Part shown: in pieces, positions 1 through 7,755 of the stretch
Layout of the letters: every line of letters starts with the position of its first letter
Position numbering within the stretch: position 1 is the stretch's first letter
From: Xanthomonas sp. F10
Lineage (GTDB): Bacteria; Pseudomonadota; Gammaproteobacteria; Xanthomonadales; Xanthomonadaceae
Assembly (NCBI RefSeq): GCF_014206815.1
Contig: NZ_JACHNP010000001.1
Span: forward strand, 186,001-250,000
Length of the DNA: 64,000 bases
Reading direction: 5' to 3'
Notes under the pieces: generated by a model
Database searches by the model: none
Seen by the model: only the letters and a program-made list of their open reading frames with translations
Told to the model about the DNA's origin: nothing
Position numbers and translations under genes: made by a program

Positions 1-311
1 ACCTGGTGCTGGACGGCATCGTCTACCCCAGCGAACTGTGGAACGTGCGCGGCGTCGGCGGCCTGCCGGCGGCGACCAGCGTGGCCGACATGCTGCCGAC
101 CGCGCGCGGCCCGGCCGGGCGCCTGTTCGCGTTCGGCTACGACGCCTGGCAGATCACCGCGTACCTGGAGAAGCTGGCGACCGGCAAGGACAGCGCCCTG
201 CGCGGCGCCACTGGCGTGCTGCACCTGGACGGCTTCGGCAACATCGTGCGCACCCCGGCCTGGTCCACCTTCAGCGGCGGGCGCCCGACCCCGCTGCCCG
301 ATGGAAACTGA
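1..311 (+). CDS. LpoA/LppC-like penicillin-binding protein activator, C-terminal part
   Basis: Only the last roughly 102 codons are in the window and the 5' end lies outside it. The visible protein has the C-terminal signature of the LppC/LpoA family: a [10 protein letters not shown] stretch, then GATGVLHLD and a final segment with R and W before the stop. LpoA-type proteins are outer-membrane lipoproteins that activate peptidoglycan synthase PBP1A in other gammaproteobacteria; that role is inferred from the family. The stop overlaps the start of the next gene by 11 bases, and the lpoA-yraN order is common in related genomes, which supports the call. Lipobox and N-terminal TPR region cannot be checked. 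Confidence 0.75.
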   Translation, partial: LVLDGIVYPSELWNVRGVGGLPAATSVADMLPTARGPAGRLFAFGYDAWQITAYLEKLATGKDSALRGATGVLHLDGFGNIVRTPAWSTFSGGRPTPLPDGN

Positions 312-669
312 GCGGCGCCGACGCGGCAACGCGGTGGAAGCGGCGGCGCGCGCAGAACTGGAGCGCGCCGGCCTGCGCTTGATCGCCGCCAACGTCGCCT
401 TCCGCGGCGGCGAGCTGGACCTGGTGATGCAGCAGGCGCAGAGCCTGGTGTTCGTCGAAGTGCGCTACCGGCGCAGCACCGCGTTCGGCGGCGGCGCGGC
501 CTCGGTGGACCTGCGCAAGCGCCGCCGCCTGCTGCTGGCGGCGCAACTGTTCCTGGCCGCGCATCCGCAGTACGCCAGCTGGCCATGCCGCTTCGACGTG
601 GTCGAGGCCGAAGGCGACCCGCCGCGGCTGACCTGGCTACGCGACGCGTTCCGCGCCGAGGATTGCTGA
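301..669 (+). CDS. YraN family protein (UPF0102), predicted endonuclease-fold
   Basis: A 122-residue protein of the usual length for the YraN/UPF0102 family. The family core is visible: an N-terminal basic helix ([12 protein letters not shown]), ending in [19 protein letters not shown], then [10 protein letters not shown] with the E-x-x motif typical of the Holliday-junction-resolvase-like nuclease fold, and KRRRLLLAA. The molecular function of the family is not firmly known; a nuclease-like role is inferred from the fold. It starts inside the end of the lpoA-like gene and ends one base before the next ATG, so it is probably cotranscribed with both. Confidence 0.9.
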   Translation: METERRRRGNAVEAAARAELERAGLRLIAANVAFRGGELDLVMQQAQSLVFVEVRYRRSTAFGGGAASVDLRKRRRLLLAAQLFLAAHPQYASWPCRFDVVEAEGDPPRLTWLRDAFRAEDC

Positions 670-670
670 G

Positions 671-1225
671 ATGCCCAGCATCTTCACCCACGCCGCGGTA
701 CCGCTGGCGCTGTGGGCCGCCGCCGATCGCGGGCGCATCTCCACGCGCCTGCTCGGCGCCGGCATCGTCGCGGCGATGCTGCCCGACGCCGACGTGCTCG
801 GCTTCGCCCTGCACATCCCCTACGCCGACGCCTTCGGCCATCGCGGCGCCAGCCACTCGCTGCTGTTCGCCGTGGTGCTGGGCGCGCTCGGCGCGCTGCT
901 GCACCGGCCCCTGCGCGCCGGCGCGGTGCAGGCGGCCGCATGGCTGTTCGTCTGCACCGCCTCGCACCCGCTGCTCGACGCGATGACCTCCGGCGGCCTC
1001 GGCGTGGCCCTGGCCTGGCCGTGGAGCGAGCAGCGCTGGTTCGCGCCGTGGCGGCCGATCCGGGTCTCGCCGTTCGCCAACGGCTTCTTCAGCGCGCGCG
1101 GCCTGGCCACGCTGCTGTCGGAACTGCGCTGGGTGTGGCTGCCGCTGGCGCTGGCGGTGCTCACCTGGAAACTGCTGCAGCCGCCCTCGCCCACCGCGTC
1201 TTCCTCTTCGCCGCCTTCGTCATGA
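671..1225 (+). CDS. YdjM-like inner membrane protein (predicted metal-dependent hydrolase)
   Basis: This 184-residue protein begins MPSIFTHAAVPLAL and carries the histidine and aspartate pattern of the YdjM family: DADVLGF, HRGASHSLLF and HPLLDAMTSGG. It has about four hydrophobic segments separated by these conserved polar loops, so it is probably an inner-membrane protein with a metal site. The E. coli relative is an SOS-controlled gene, but no LexA box was noted here. The tail is Ser/Pro rich. The stop overlaps the next start as ATGA, so translation of the two is likely coupled. Substrate is unknown. Confidence 0.8.
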   Translation: MPSIFTHAAVPLALWAAADRGRISTRLLGAGIVAAMLPDADVLGFALHIPYADAFGHRGASHSLLFAVVLGALGALLHRPLRAGAVQAAAWLFVCTASHPLLDAMTSGGLGVALAWPWSEQRWFAPWRPIRVSPFANGFFSARGLATLLSELRWVWLPLALAVLTWKLLQPPSPTASSSSPPSS

Positions 1226-2607
1226 CCACACCGCTGCCCGCCGCGCTCACCGACACCCTCGCCACCCTGCTCGGCCCAGAGGGCTGGCGCACCGACGCCG
1301 ACAGCCGGCGCAGCTACGGCGAAGACGATTCGCGGCGCTGGGCGCTGGCCGACGCGGTGGCGCTGCCGCAGACCCGCGAACAGGTGCAGGCGATCGTGCG
1401 CGCCTGCCGCGCGCACCGCGTGCCGCTGGTGGCGCGCGGTGCCGGCACCGGTACCGCCGGCGCCGCGGTGCCGTTCTCCGGTGGCGTGGTGCTGTCGTTC
1501 GCGCGCATGAACCGCATCGTGCAACTGCGCCCGGCGGACCGCTGCGCAGTGGTGGAACCCGGCGTGCTCAACGGCGACCTGCAGCAAGCGCTGGCGCCGC
1601 ACGGGCTGTTCTGGCCGCCGGACCCGTCCAGCGCGGAGATCTGCAGCGTCGGCGGCAACCTGTCGACCAATGCCGGCGGGCCGCGCGCGGTGAAGTACGG
1701 CGCCACCCGCGACAACGTGCTCGGCCTGGTCGCGGTGACCGGCAGCGGCGAGGTGATCCGCTGCGGCGGCGCCTATACCAAGGACGCCACCGGCTACGAC
1801 CTGACCCACCTGCTGGTCGGCAGCGAAGGCACCCTGGCGCTGATCGTGGAAGCGACGCTGAAGCTGTCGCCGCGGCCGCTGGCGCAGGCCGGGCTGCGCG
1901 CGTTGTACCGCGACGCCGCCGGTGCCGCCGCCGCGGTGTCGCGGCTGATGGCGCAGCCGAGCACGCCGACCATGCTGGAGTTCATGGACCGCAGCGCGAT
2001 CGCACTGCTGCGCCGCAACGGCAGCGACGTGCCCGAGGCCGGTGCGATGCTGCTGATCGAGGCCGACGGCGACCACGACACCCTGCCCTACGCGCTGCAG
2101 GCGCTGGGCGCGGCGGCCGAGGGCGACGGCCTGCTGGCGCTGGACGTGGCCGCCGACGGCAGCGCGCGCGATCGCCTGTGGGCCGCGCGCCGCGCGCTGT
2201 CGCCGGCGCTGCGCACGATCCGACCGGGCAAGATCAACGAGGACGTGGTGGTTCCGGTGTCGCGCATTCCCGAGCTGGTCGCCGGCGTGGAAGCGCTGGC
2301 CGCCGAGTTCGACCTGCCGATCGTCGCCTTCGGCCATGCCGGCAACGGCAACCTGCACGTCAACATCATGTACGCGCCGGACGACGCCGCCGAAACCGCG
2401 CGTGCCCAGGCCGCTCTGCCGCGGCTGTTCGCGCTGGTACTGGCGCTGGAGGGCACGCTGTCCGGCGAACACGGCATCGGCGTGGCCAAGCGCGACTACA
2501 TGGACCAGGCCTTCGACGCCGCCACCCTGGACGCGATGCGCGCGATCAAGCGCGCGCTGGATCCGGATGGGATCCTCAATCCGGGGAAGGTGTTGCCGAA
2601 GCCTTGA
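1222..2607 (+). CDS. FAD-linked oxidase, GlcD / D-lactate dehydrogenase type
   Basis: A 461-residue flavoprotein. The N-terminal half is a PCMH-type FAD domain (ARGAGTGTAGAAVPF and PSSAEICSVGGNLSTNAGG). The C-terminal half is FAD-oxidase C: AFGHAGNGNLHVNIM gives the conserved histidines, followed by SGEHGIG and the terminal NPGKVLP. The family oxidises 2-hydroxy acids such as D-lactate, glycolate or D-2-hydroxyglutarate and passes electrons to the respiratory chain; the substrate cannot be read from sequence. The open frame runs far upstream, but the ATG overlapping the previous stop (ATGA) matches the family N-terminus. No GlcE or GlcF partner follows; the gene ends straight into a heptad repeat tract. 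Confidence 0.88.
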   Translation: MTTPLPAALTDTLATLLGPEGWRTDADSRRSYGEDDSRRWALADAVALPQTREQVQAIVRACRAHRVPLVARGAGTGTAGAAVPFSGGVVLSFARMNRIVQLRPADRCAVVEPGVLNGDLQQALAPHGLFWPPDPSSAEICSVGGNLSTNAGGPRAVKYGATRDNVLGLVAVTGSGEVIRCGGAYTKDATGYDLTHLLVGSEGTLALIVEATLKLSPRPLAQAGLRALYRDAAGAAAAVSRLMAQPSTPTMLEFMDRSAIALLRRNGSDVPEAGAMLLIEADGDHDTLPYALQALGAAAEGDGLLALDVAADGSARDRLWAARRALSPALRTIRPGKINEDVVVPVSRIPELVAGVEALAAEFDLPIVAFGHAGNGNLHVNIMYAPDDAAETARAQAALPRLFALVLALEGTLSGEHGIGVAKRDYMDQAFDAATLDAMRAIKRALDPDGILNPGKVLPKP

Positions 2608-2715
2608 GGGGGATTGGGGATTGGGGATTGGGGATTGGGGATTGGGGATTGGGGATTGGGGGTTCGGGGTTCGGGATTCGGGATTCGGGATTCGGGATTC
2701 GGGATTCGGGATTCG
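2608..2715 (+). repeat. Heptad tandem repeat tract (ATTGGGG then ATTCGGG)
   Basis: About six copies of ATTGGGG are followed by two GTTCGGG units and five to six ATTCGGG units, then CAACAGC. It belongs to the same family as the inverted heptad elements at 17152, 23442 and 54111, but has no inverted right arm. It lies just after the oxidase stop. The 346 bases between that stop and the next gene hold only this tract and the palindrome at 2772. Confidence 0.9.
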
Positions 2716-2771
2716 CAACAGCGTCTTTCGCGTACTGATCCATTGCAACGTCGCCATGCCGCCATGCCGTT

Positions 2772-2839
2772 GTAGGAGCGGCCTCAGCCGCGACGGGCAT
2801 CACCGGTAAGACGACGGTCGCGGCTGAAGCCGCTCCTAC
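2772..2839. repeat. REP-like palindrome
   Basis: Two inverted arms, GTAGGAGCGGCCTCAGCCGC and its complement GCGGCTGAAGCCGCTCCTAC, flank a short variable centre, so transcripts from either strand would fold into a strong hairpin. It lies between two convergent genes (1222-2607 and 2954-3454), where it could act as a bidirectional terminator. Other copies are at 3507, 29994, 30737 and 54299. Confidence 0.9.
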
Positions 2840-2953
2840 GATGGACCGGGCGATCGCGGCACAAGCAATGGCATGGCGCTATCGCTGCCGTCGACCGATG
2901 CGGTGCGCGGCGGCGATGTGCCCTGCCGGACACTACTGCCGCGAATGCAGCTT

Positions 2954-3454
2954 TCAAGGCGCCCACTCGGCAGACGTGACCACACTGACGTGATCGGCCC
3001 CTTCGGCGAGCGTCGGCGCTTCGAAGAGGTCGTGCACCGAGCGGATCGCCTCCTCCGGAACCTGTTCGTCCGCTGCCCGCTGCAGGTTCCGCGCAAGCGC
3101 AACGGGCAGTGCGACCTTGATCCAGACGATCTCGATCCGGGCGCCGGCCGCGTTCGCAATGGCGATGATCGGCGCCCGATGCCGGGCACCGGGCAGCGCC
3201 GCATCGAAGTAGACGGTGCATGGCCGTACCGGTTGCCGCGCAATCCACGTGGTCTTGCCCGCGCCCTGCAGGCCGCACACGATGACGACCGTCCAGGTGC
3301 CGGCGGATTCGCACGCACCGGCGAGGATCGTGGTCAGGGCATCGTGGCTTTGCCGCCACGCGGCTTGGTTGCGTTCCGGTGTCCACTCGCGGCCACGTTC
3401 CGTTTGCAGGAAGTGGTCCGGGTTGACCACGATGGGAAGGGAGCACACGGTCAT
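2954..3454 (-). CDS. Small P-loop kinase-like ATPase (AAA_33 / zeta-like), function unknown
   Basis: A 166-residue protein with a clear Walker A motif GLQGAGKT at about residues 61-68, preceded by the hydrophobic strand TWTVVIVC. The layout (P-loop, a VYFDAALPGARHR segment, then an IEIVWIKV strand and a helix with RN and R residues) resembles predicted nucleoside/polynucleotide kinases of the AAA_33 and zeta-toxin class. No antitoxin-like gene is beside it, so a toxin role is not supported. It is bracketed by REP-like palindromes at 2772 and 3507, so it forms its own transcription unit upstream of nothing. The start has only a weak AAAGAA ribosome site. The product class is reasonable but the function is not recognised. 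Confidence 0.65.
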   Translation of the reverse strand: MTVCSLPIVVNPDHFLQTERGREWTPERNQAAWRQSHDALTTILAGACESAGTWTVVIVCGLQGAGKTTWIARQPVRPCTVYFDAALPGARHRAPIIAIANAAGARIEIVWIKVALPVALARNLQRAADEQVPEEAIRSVHDLFEAPTLAEGADHVSVVTSAEWAP

Positions 3455-3506
3455 CTGTTCTTTCGTTTATCGCGTTCCACCGCCTCCAAGGGCACGCGTT
3501 GCCGCC

Positions 3507-3575
3507 GTAGGAGCGGCTTCAGCCGCGACCGGGCGTTACCGGGAAGCCCAAGGTCGCGGCTGAAGCCGCTCCTAC
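3507..3575. repeat. REP-like palindrome
   Basis: Inverted arms GTAGGAGCGGCTTCAGCCGC and the complement ending in GCTCCTAC enclose a GC-rich centre. It separates the kdpE stop from the start of the small P-loop gene, both on the minus strand. It may shield kdp transcripts from 3' decay or terminate them. Confidence 0.9.
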
Positions 3576-3603
3576 GGACAGCGGGGAAGGCCGCTACATC
3601 CGA

Positions 3604-4332
3604 TCACGCCGACGGACACTGCACGCCGATGAAGCGCAACCCCACGCCCGGCTCGGTGGCGATGTAGCGCGGGGCCACGGCGCTGTCGCCGAGTTTCTGC
3701 CGCAGCTTGCCGACCAGGATGCGCAGGTAGTGGGTGTCGTCCTGATGAGTGGGCCCCCACAGTTCGCGCAGCAGTTGCGGCTGCGTCACCACGCGGCCGC
3801 TGTGGCGCAGCAGCAGGGCGAGCAGCGCGTACTCCTTGCGGCTGAGCGGCAGTGCCTCGCCGTCCAGGCGCACCTCGCGCAGGCCCAGGTGGATGTGCAG
3901 GTGGCCGTCGTCGAACACCGGCTCGGCCTCGCCGGCCACCGGCTGCATGCGCAGCAGCACGCGGATGCGCGCCATCAATTCCTGCACGCCGAAGGGCTTG
4001 GTCACGTAGTCGTTGGCGCCGGCGTCCAGCGCCTGCACCTTCTCGGCCTCGCCGGCGCGCACGGTCAGCATGATCACCGGCACCGACGACCATTGCCGCA
4101 GTTCGCGCAGCACGCTGTGTCCGTCCTGGTCGGGCAGGCCGATGTCCAGCACCACCAGTTCGGCGCCGTGCGCGGCCAGCTGCGCCAGGCCGCCGGCGCC
4201 GGTGTCGGCCTGCAGCACGCGGTAGCCCTGTGCGCGCAGGCTGATGTCGAGGAACCGGCGGATCTGCGGCTCGTCGTCGATGACCAGCACGCGCGGCGGC
4301 GGAATCGGATCGGCGTGGGACTCAGTCGGCAT
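3604..4332 (-). CDS. kdpE: KdpE, potassium response regulator
   Basis: A 242-residue OmpR/PhoB-type response regulator. The receiver domain begins RVLVIDDEPQIRRFL, has the phospho-acceptor D63 in VVLDIGLPDQDGH, and ends with the conserved lysine of NDYVTKPF. The C-terminal winged helix contains SRKEYALLALLLRHSGRVVT and RYIATEPGVGLRF. It is the partner of KdpD, which starts upstream; the two reading frames overlap by 11 bases. The start at the ATG giving MPTESH was chosen because it leaves a short tail before the receiver domain and fits the overlap; an open frame reaches 23 codons further. KdpE normally activates kdpFABC under potassium limitation. Confidence 0.96.
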   Translation of the reverse strand: MPTESHADPIPPPRVLVIDDEPQIRRFLDISLRAQGYRVLQADTGAGGLAQLAAHGAELVVLDIGLPDQDGHSVLRELRQWSSVPVIMLTVRAGEAEKVQALDAGANDYVTKPFGVQELMARIRVLLRMQPVAGEAEPVFDDGHLHIHLGLREVRLDGEALPLSRKEYALLALLLRHSGRVVTQPQLLRELWGPTHQDDTHYLRILVGKLRQKLGDSAVAPRYIATEPGVGLRFIGVQCPSA

Positions 4333-7000
4333 CGGGGCGGGACGGCGGCGCGGCGGGTTCGATGAGCGGCAGGGTAATGCGGATCGTGGTGCCGCGGCCA
4401 TCGGGACCGGGCAGCGCCTCGACGCTGCCGCCGTGCGCGCCGATCATGCCCTGGCAGATGGTCAGGCCCAGGCCGGTGCCGTGGCGGCCGCGATCGCCGC
4501 GCTCGACGCTGTAGAACATGTCGAAGATACGCGCGCGCTCGTCCTCGGGAATGCCCGGGCCGCGGTCGCTGATGTCGATGCGCAGGCGGCCCTCGACCAT
4601 GCCGGCGGCGACGCGGATCGCCGCGTCCGCCGGCGAGAACTTGGCGGCGTTCTCCAGCACGTTGAAGATCGCCTGTTCGACCAGCGCCGGGTGCACCCAC
4701 AGCGTCGGCAGGTCCGCGGCCAGGGCGATGTCCAGGCGCACCTGCGGCTGGTAGCGCTGCAGGCGCCGCGCGGCCGAGCCGATCAGTTCGTCCACGCCGA
4801 TCCAGTCGCGGTTCAAGGTCAGCCCGGTGTGGCCGAGCCGGGTCATGTCCAGCAGGTTCTGGATATAGCGGTCCAGGCGCTCGCCTTCCAGTTGGATGGT
4901 GTCGAGCAGGCTGCGGCGATCGTCCGCGTCCATCGCCTGGCCGTAACTGGACAGGCTGCTGGCCGCGCCGATCATCGCCGCCAGCGGCGAGCGCAGGTCG
5001 TGCGAGACCGAGGACAGCAGCGCCGAGCGCAGCCGCTCGGTCTCGCCGCTGACTCGCGCGCTCTCCAGGTCGGCCACCAGGCGCGTGCGCAGTGCGGCCT
5101 GGCCGATGTCCTCGACCATCGCTTCGGCCAGGCGCTGCTGCTCCAGGCCCGGGCGCTGCACGCCGGCGCCGAAGCGCAGCCCGACCACGCCGATCGTGCC
5201 GCGCTCGTGGCGCACCGGCAGGAACCACCAGCTCGCGCCGGCCAGGGTGTCGGTGAAGCGGCCGGTGGCCTGGCCGTGGCGCTGTGCCCAATCGGCGGCG
5301 CTGCGGTCCACCGCGGCCATCGACGGTGCGTAGTCGTCGGCCCCGTCGTGGGCGCGCTCCAGCGGCTGCAGGCGCAACCAGGCCTCGGCGTCGAGCGTAC
5401 CGGCGAGCGCGCGGCGCCCGGCCTCCAGCACCTGGCCGAGATCGGCGGCGCTGGCCAGTTCACGGCCCAGCCGCTGCAGCGCGGTGGTCTGCGCGTTGGC
5501 CGCGCGCAGCGCCAGCACCTGCATGCGCAGGCGCGAGGCCAGGCGCCCGGCGACCAGCGCCGCGACCAGGAACAGCAGCACCGTGACCAGGCCCTGGCGC
5601 GCGCCGATGTGCAGCGTGTAGCGCGGATCGATGAAGAAGAAATCGTAGGCGAGGAAACTCAGGATGGCGGCCAGCACCGCCGCGGCCATCCGCGTCTTCG
5701 CCGCCACCATCACCACCGCGACGATGAACACCATCGACAGGTCGTCGATGCCGACCCAGCGCTCGGCCAGCCAGCCCACCGCGACCGCGGCCAGGGTGGC
5801 GACCGTGGCGAACACCAGGTCGTCGCGCGACAGCCAATGCCCCGGGCTGCGCCAGCGCCGCCGCGCGCGGGCGCGCGCCTCCGGCGAACTGATGATCACC
5901 AGTTCGTAGTGCGCGCCGCGTTGCAACAGTTGCTGGGTCAGGGTGCGGTTGATCATGCGCGCCAGCGGGCGCTCGCGGGTGCGGCCCAGCACCAGCGTGG
6001 ACACGCCGCTGCGCGCGGCGTGGTCGAGCAAGGTGTCGGCGACGTTGGCGCCGTGCAGCAGCGCGGCCTCGCCACCGAGCCGGCGCGCCAGCGCGAACGC
6101 GCGGTCGATTTCCAGCTGCCAGTCGGCGTCGGGCTGCGCCTGGGTCTGCACGGTCACCACGGTCCACGGCGCACCGCGGCGCTCGGCCAGGCGTCGTGCC
6201 ACCCGCACCAGGTAGTCGGACTGGCCGCGGCCATCGATCGCCACCATCACCGTGCGCCGTAGCGCGACGCTGGTGCGGCCCTGCGCCGCCTGCACGTCGC
6301 GCAGATCGTTGTCGACGCGGTCGGCCGCGGTCTGCATCGCCAGCTCGCGCAGCGCGGCCAGGTTCGACGGCGAGAAGAACGCCTGCAGTGCCTGCCCGGC
6401 CTGCTCGGGCAGATACACCTTGCCCTGCTGCAGGCGCTCGATCAGCTCGCGCGGCGGCAGGTCGACCAGGACGATGTCGCGCAGGCGGTCGAAGATCGCA
6501 TCGGGCACGGTCTCGCTGACGCGCACGCCGGTGATGCGGTGGACCACGTCGTTGAGGCTTTCCAGGTGCTGGATGTTGACCGTGCTGTAGACGTCGATGC
6601 CGGCGTCGAGCAATTCCTGCACGTCCTGCCAGCGCCGCTCGTGGCGGCTGCCGGGTGCGTTGCGATGGGCCAGTTCGTCCACCAGCACCAGCGGCGGGCG
6701 CAGCGCCAGCAGCGCATCCAGGTCCATCTCCTCCAGGGTGCGGCCGCGGTACTCCAGCCGCCGCCGCGGCTGCACGGTGAGCCCTTCCAGCAGCGCCGCG
6801 GTCTCGGCGCGGCCGTGGGTCTCGACCACGCCGACCACCAGGTTGCTGCCCTGCTGCTGCAACTGCCGCGCGCGCGACAGCATCGCGTAGGTCTTGCCCA
6901 CCCCCGGCGCCGCGCCGAGGAACACGGTCAGGCGCCCGCCGCGCTCGCGCTGCAGTTCGCCGATCAGGGCATCGGCCTGTTGGGTGCGGGGATCAGACAT
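4322..7000 (-). CDS. kdpD: KdpD, potassium/turgor sensor histidine kinase
   Basis: 892 residues, the normal KdpD length. The N-terminal KdpD domain has a Walker A motif (GAAPGVGKT, about 29-37) and LVDELAHRNAPGSRH, followed by a USP-like domain, four membrane segments (DUF4118, about 400-500), a GAF-like region and the kinase core. The phosphorylated histidine is H667 in SHDLRSPLAAMIG; the ATP lid shows NVLENAAKFS, DRGPGIPEDE and GTGLGLTICQGMIGAHGG. It senses low potassium or ionic stress and phosphorylates KdpE. It follows kdpC after about 70 bases that hold half of a heptad repeat element, and overlaps kdpE by 11 bases. Confidence 0.97.
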   Translation of the reverse strand: MSDPRTQQADALIGELQRERGGRLTVFLGAAPGVGKTYAMLSRARQLQQQGSNLVVGVVETHGRAETAALLEGLTVQPRRRLEYRGRTLEEMDLDALLALRPPLVLVDELAHRNAPGSRHERRWQDVQELLDAGIDVYSTVNIQHLESLNDVVHRITGVRVSETVPDAIFDRLRDIVLVDLPPRELIERLQQGKVYLPEQAGQALQAFFSPSNLAALRELAMQTAADRVDNDLRDVQAAQGRTSVALRRTVMVAIDGRGQSDYLVRVARRLAERRGAPWTVVTVQTQAQPDADWQLEIDRAFALARRLGGEAALLHGANVADTLLDHAARSGVSTLVLGRTRERPLARMINRTLTQQLLQRGAHYELVIISSPEARARARRRWRSPGHWLSRDDLVFATVATLAAVAVGWLAERWVGIDDLSMVFIVAVVMVAAKTRMAAAVLAAILSFLAYDFFFIDPRYTLHIGARQGLVTVLLFLVAALVAGRLASRLRMQVLALRAANAQTTALQRLGRELASAADLGQVLEAGRRALAGTLDAEAWLRLQPLERAHDGADDYAPSMAAVDRSAADWAQRHGQATGRFTDTLAGASWWFLPVRHERGTIGVVGLRFGAGVQRPGLEQQRLAEAMVEDIGQAALRTRLVADLESARVSGETERLRSALLSSVSHDLRSPLAAMIGAASSLSSYGQAMDADDRRSLLDTIQLEGERLDRYIQNLLDMTRLGHTGLTLNRDWIGVDELIGSAARRLQRYQPQVRLDIALAADLPTLWVHPALVEQAIFNVLENAAKFSPADAAIRVAAGMVEGRLRIDISDRGPGIPEDERARIFDMFYSVERGDRGRHGTGLGLTICQGMIGAHGGSVEALPGPDGRGTTIRITLPLIEPAAPPSRPDAD

Positions 7001-7030
7001 GGTTAGTGGAGGCGGAAGTTTGGCGGGTGC

Positions 7031-7135
7031 GGGGACCCGGGACCCGTAAAAGCGTAACAGCGCTACTTCGCCTACCGCTGTTGCTGTTGCATTCGCTCTT
7101 CCCGGGCGCCGGGTCCCGGGTCCCGGGTCCCGGCG
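7031..7135. repeat. Composite heptad element (GGGACCC type)
   Basis: The left arm GGGGACCCGGGACCCG (from 7031) is followed by TAAAAGC, a short core, and an inverted right arm (7101-7135) with three GGGTCCC units. It can fold into a long hairpin between kdpC and kdpD. The right arm lies inside the 3' end of kdpC and codes its last residues. Confidence 0.85.
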
Positions 7136-7716
7136 CCACCATCAAGCGCCAAGTTCAACCCAAGCACATTCACCCTCGCCTCCCCCAGCACGCCGAACTG
7201 GCGCGGCTGGGTCTGCGCGGCGACCAGGGCGGCGACGGTCTGCGGTGGCAGGCCGCGCGCGGCGGCCACGCGCGCCACTTGCAGTTGCGCGGCCTCGACG
7301 CTGATGTCCGGGTCCATGCCGCTGCCGGACTGGGTGACCAGGTCGTCCGGCACCTGCGCCGGGTCGATGCCCTCGCGCGCGGCCACCGCCTGGCGGGTGT
7401 CGTCCAGGCGCTTGCGCAGGTCGGGGTTGCTGCGTGCCTGGTTGCTGCCGGCCGCCGACATCGGGTCGTACTTGGCGCCGGACGGACGCGGCTGGAAATA
7501 GCCGGCGGCGGCGAACGGCTGTGCCACCAGCGCCGAGCCGACCACGCGGCCGTCCTTGGTGCGCAGGCTGCCGTTGGCCTGTTCGGGGAACAGCGCGCCG
7601 GCCAGCACGGTGGCCAGCAGCGAGTACAGCGCCGCGGACGCGAGCACCAGCAGCGGCAGCACCAGCACGGCGCGCCAGCGCATCGGTTCGCGGGGGGAAA
7701 CGGAGGACACGGTCAT
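7072..7716 (-). CDS. kdpC: KdpC, potassium-transporting ATPase subunit C
   Basis: 214 residues. A single N-terminal membrane helix (WRAVLVLPLLVLASAALYSL) is followed by the periplasmic domain with QANGSLRT, GSALVAQPF, YFQPRPSGAKYD, GSGMDPDIS and VNVLGLNLAL, all typical of KdpC. It stabilises the KdpFABC complex and aids potassium and ATP affinity. The family normally ends near VNVLGLNLAL; here about 22 extra residues follow, including GTRDPGPG, which are coded by the right arm of the heptad element at 7101-7135. The extension is therefore probably acquired and not functional. It lies 39 bases after kdpB. Confidence 0.96.
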   Translation of the reverse strand: MTVSSVSPREPMRWRAVLVLPLLVLASAALYSLLATVLAGALFPEQANGSLRTKDGRVVGSALVAQPFAAAGYFQPRPSGAKYDPMSAAGSNQARSNPDLRKRLDDTRQAVAAREGIDPAQVPDDLVTQSGSGMDPDISVEAAQLQVARVAAARGLPPQTVAALVAAQTQPRQFGVLGEARVNVLGLNLALDGGAGTRDPGPGAREERMQQQQR

Positions 7717-7755
7717 GGAGGCAATTCCGAAAGAGCGTGAGAATCGGCGCCGGGG

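Noticed and set aside
712-1221. N-terminal extension of the FAD oxidase reading frame
   Set aside because: It overlaps the YdjM-like gene completely; family start and ATGA overlap support 1222.
2954-3454. Toxin-antitoxin (zeta/epsilon) system
   Set aside because: The P-loop protein is small and no antitoxin-sized gene adjoins it; REP palindromes flank it.
4244-6262. Long plus-strand open frame opposite kdpD and kdpE
   Set aside because: Shadow frame; the minus strand has complete KdpD and KdpE with all motifs.
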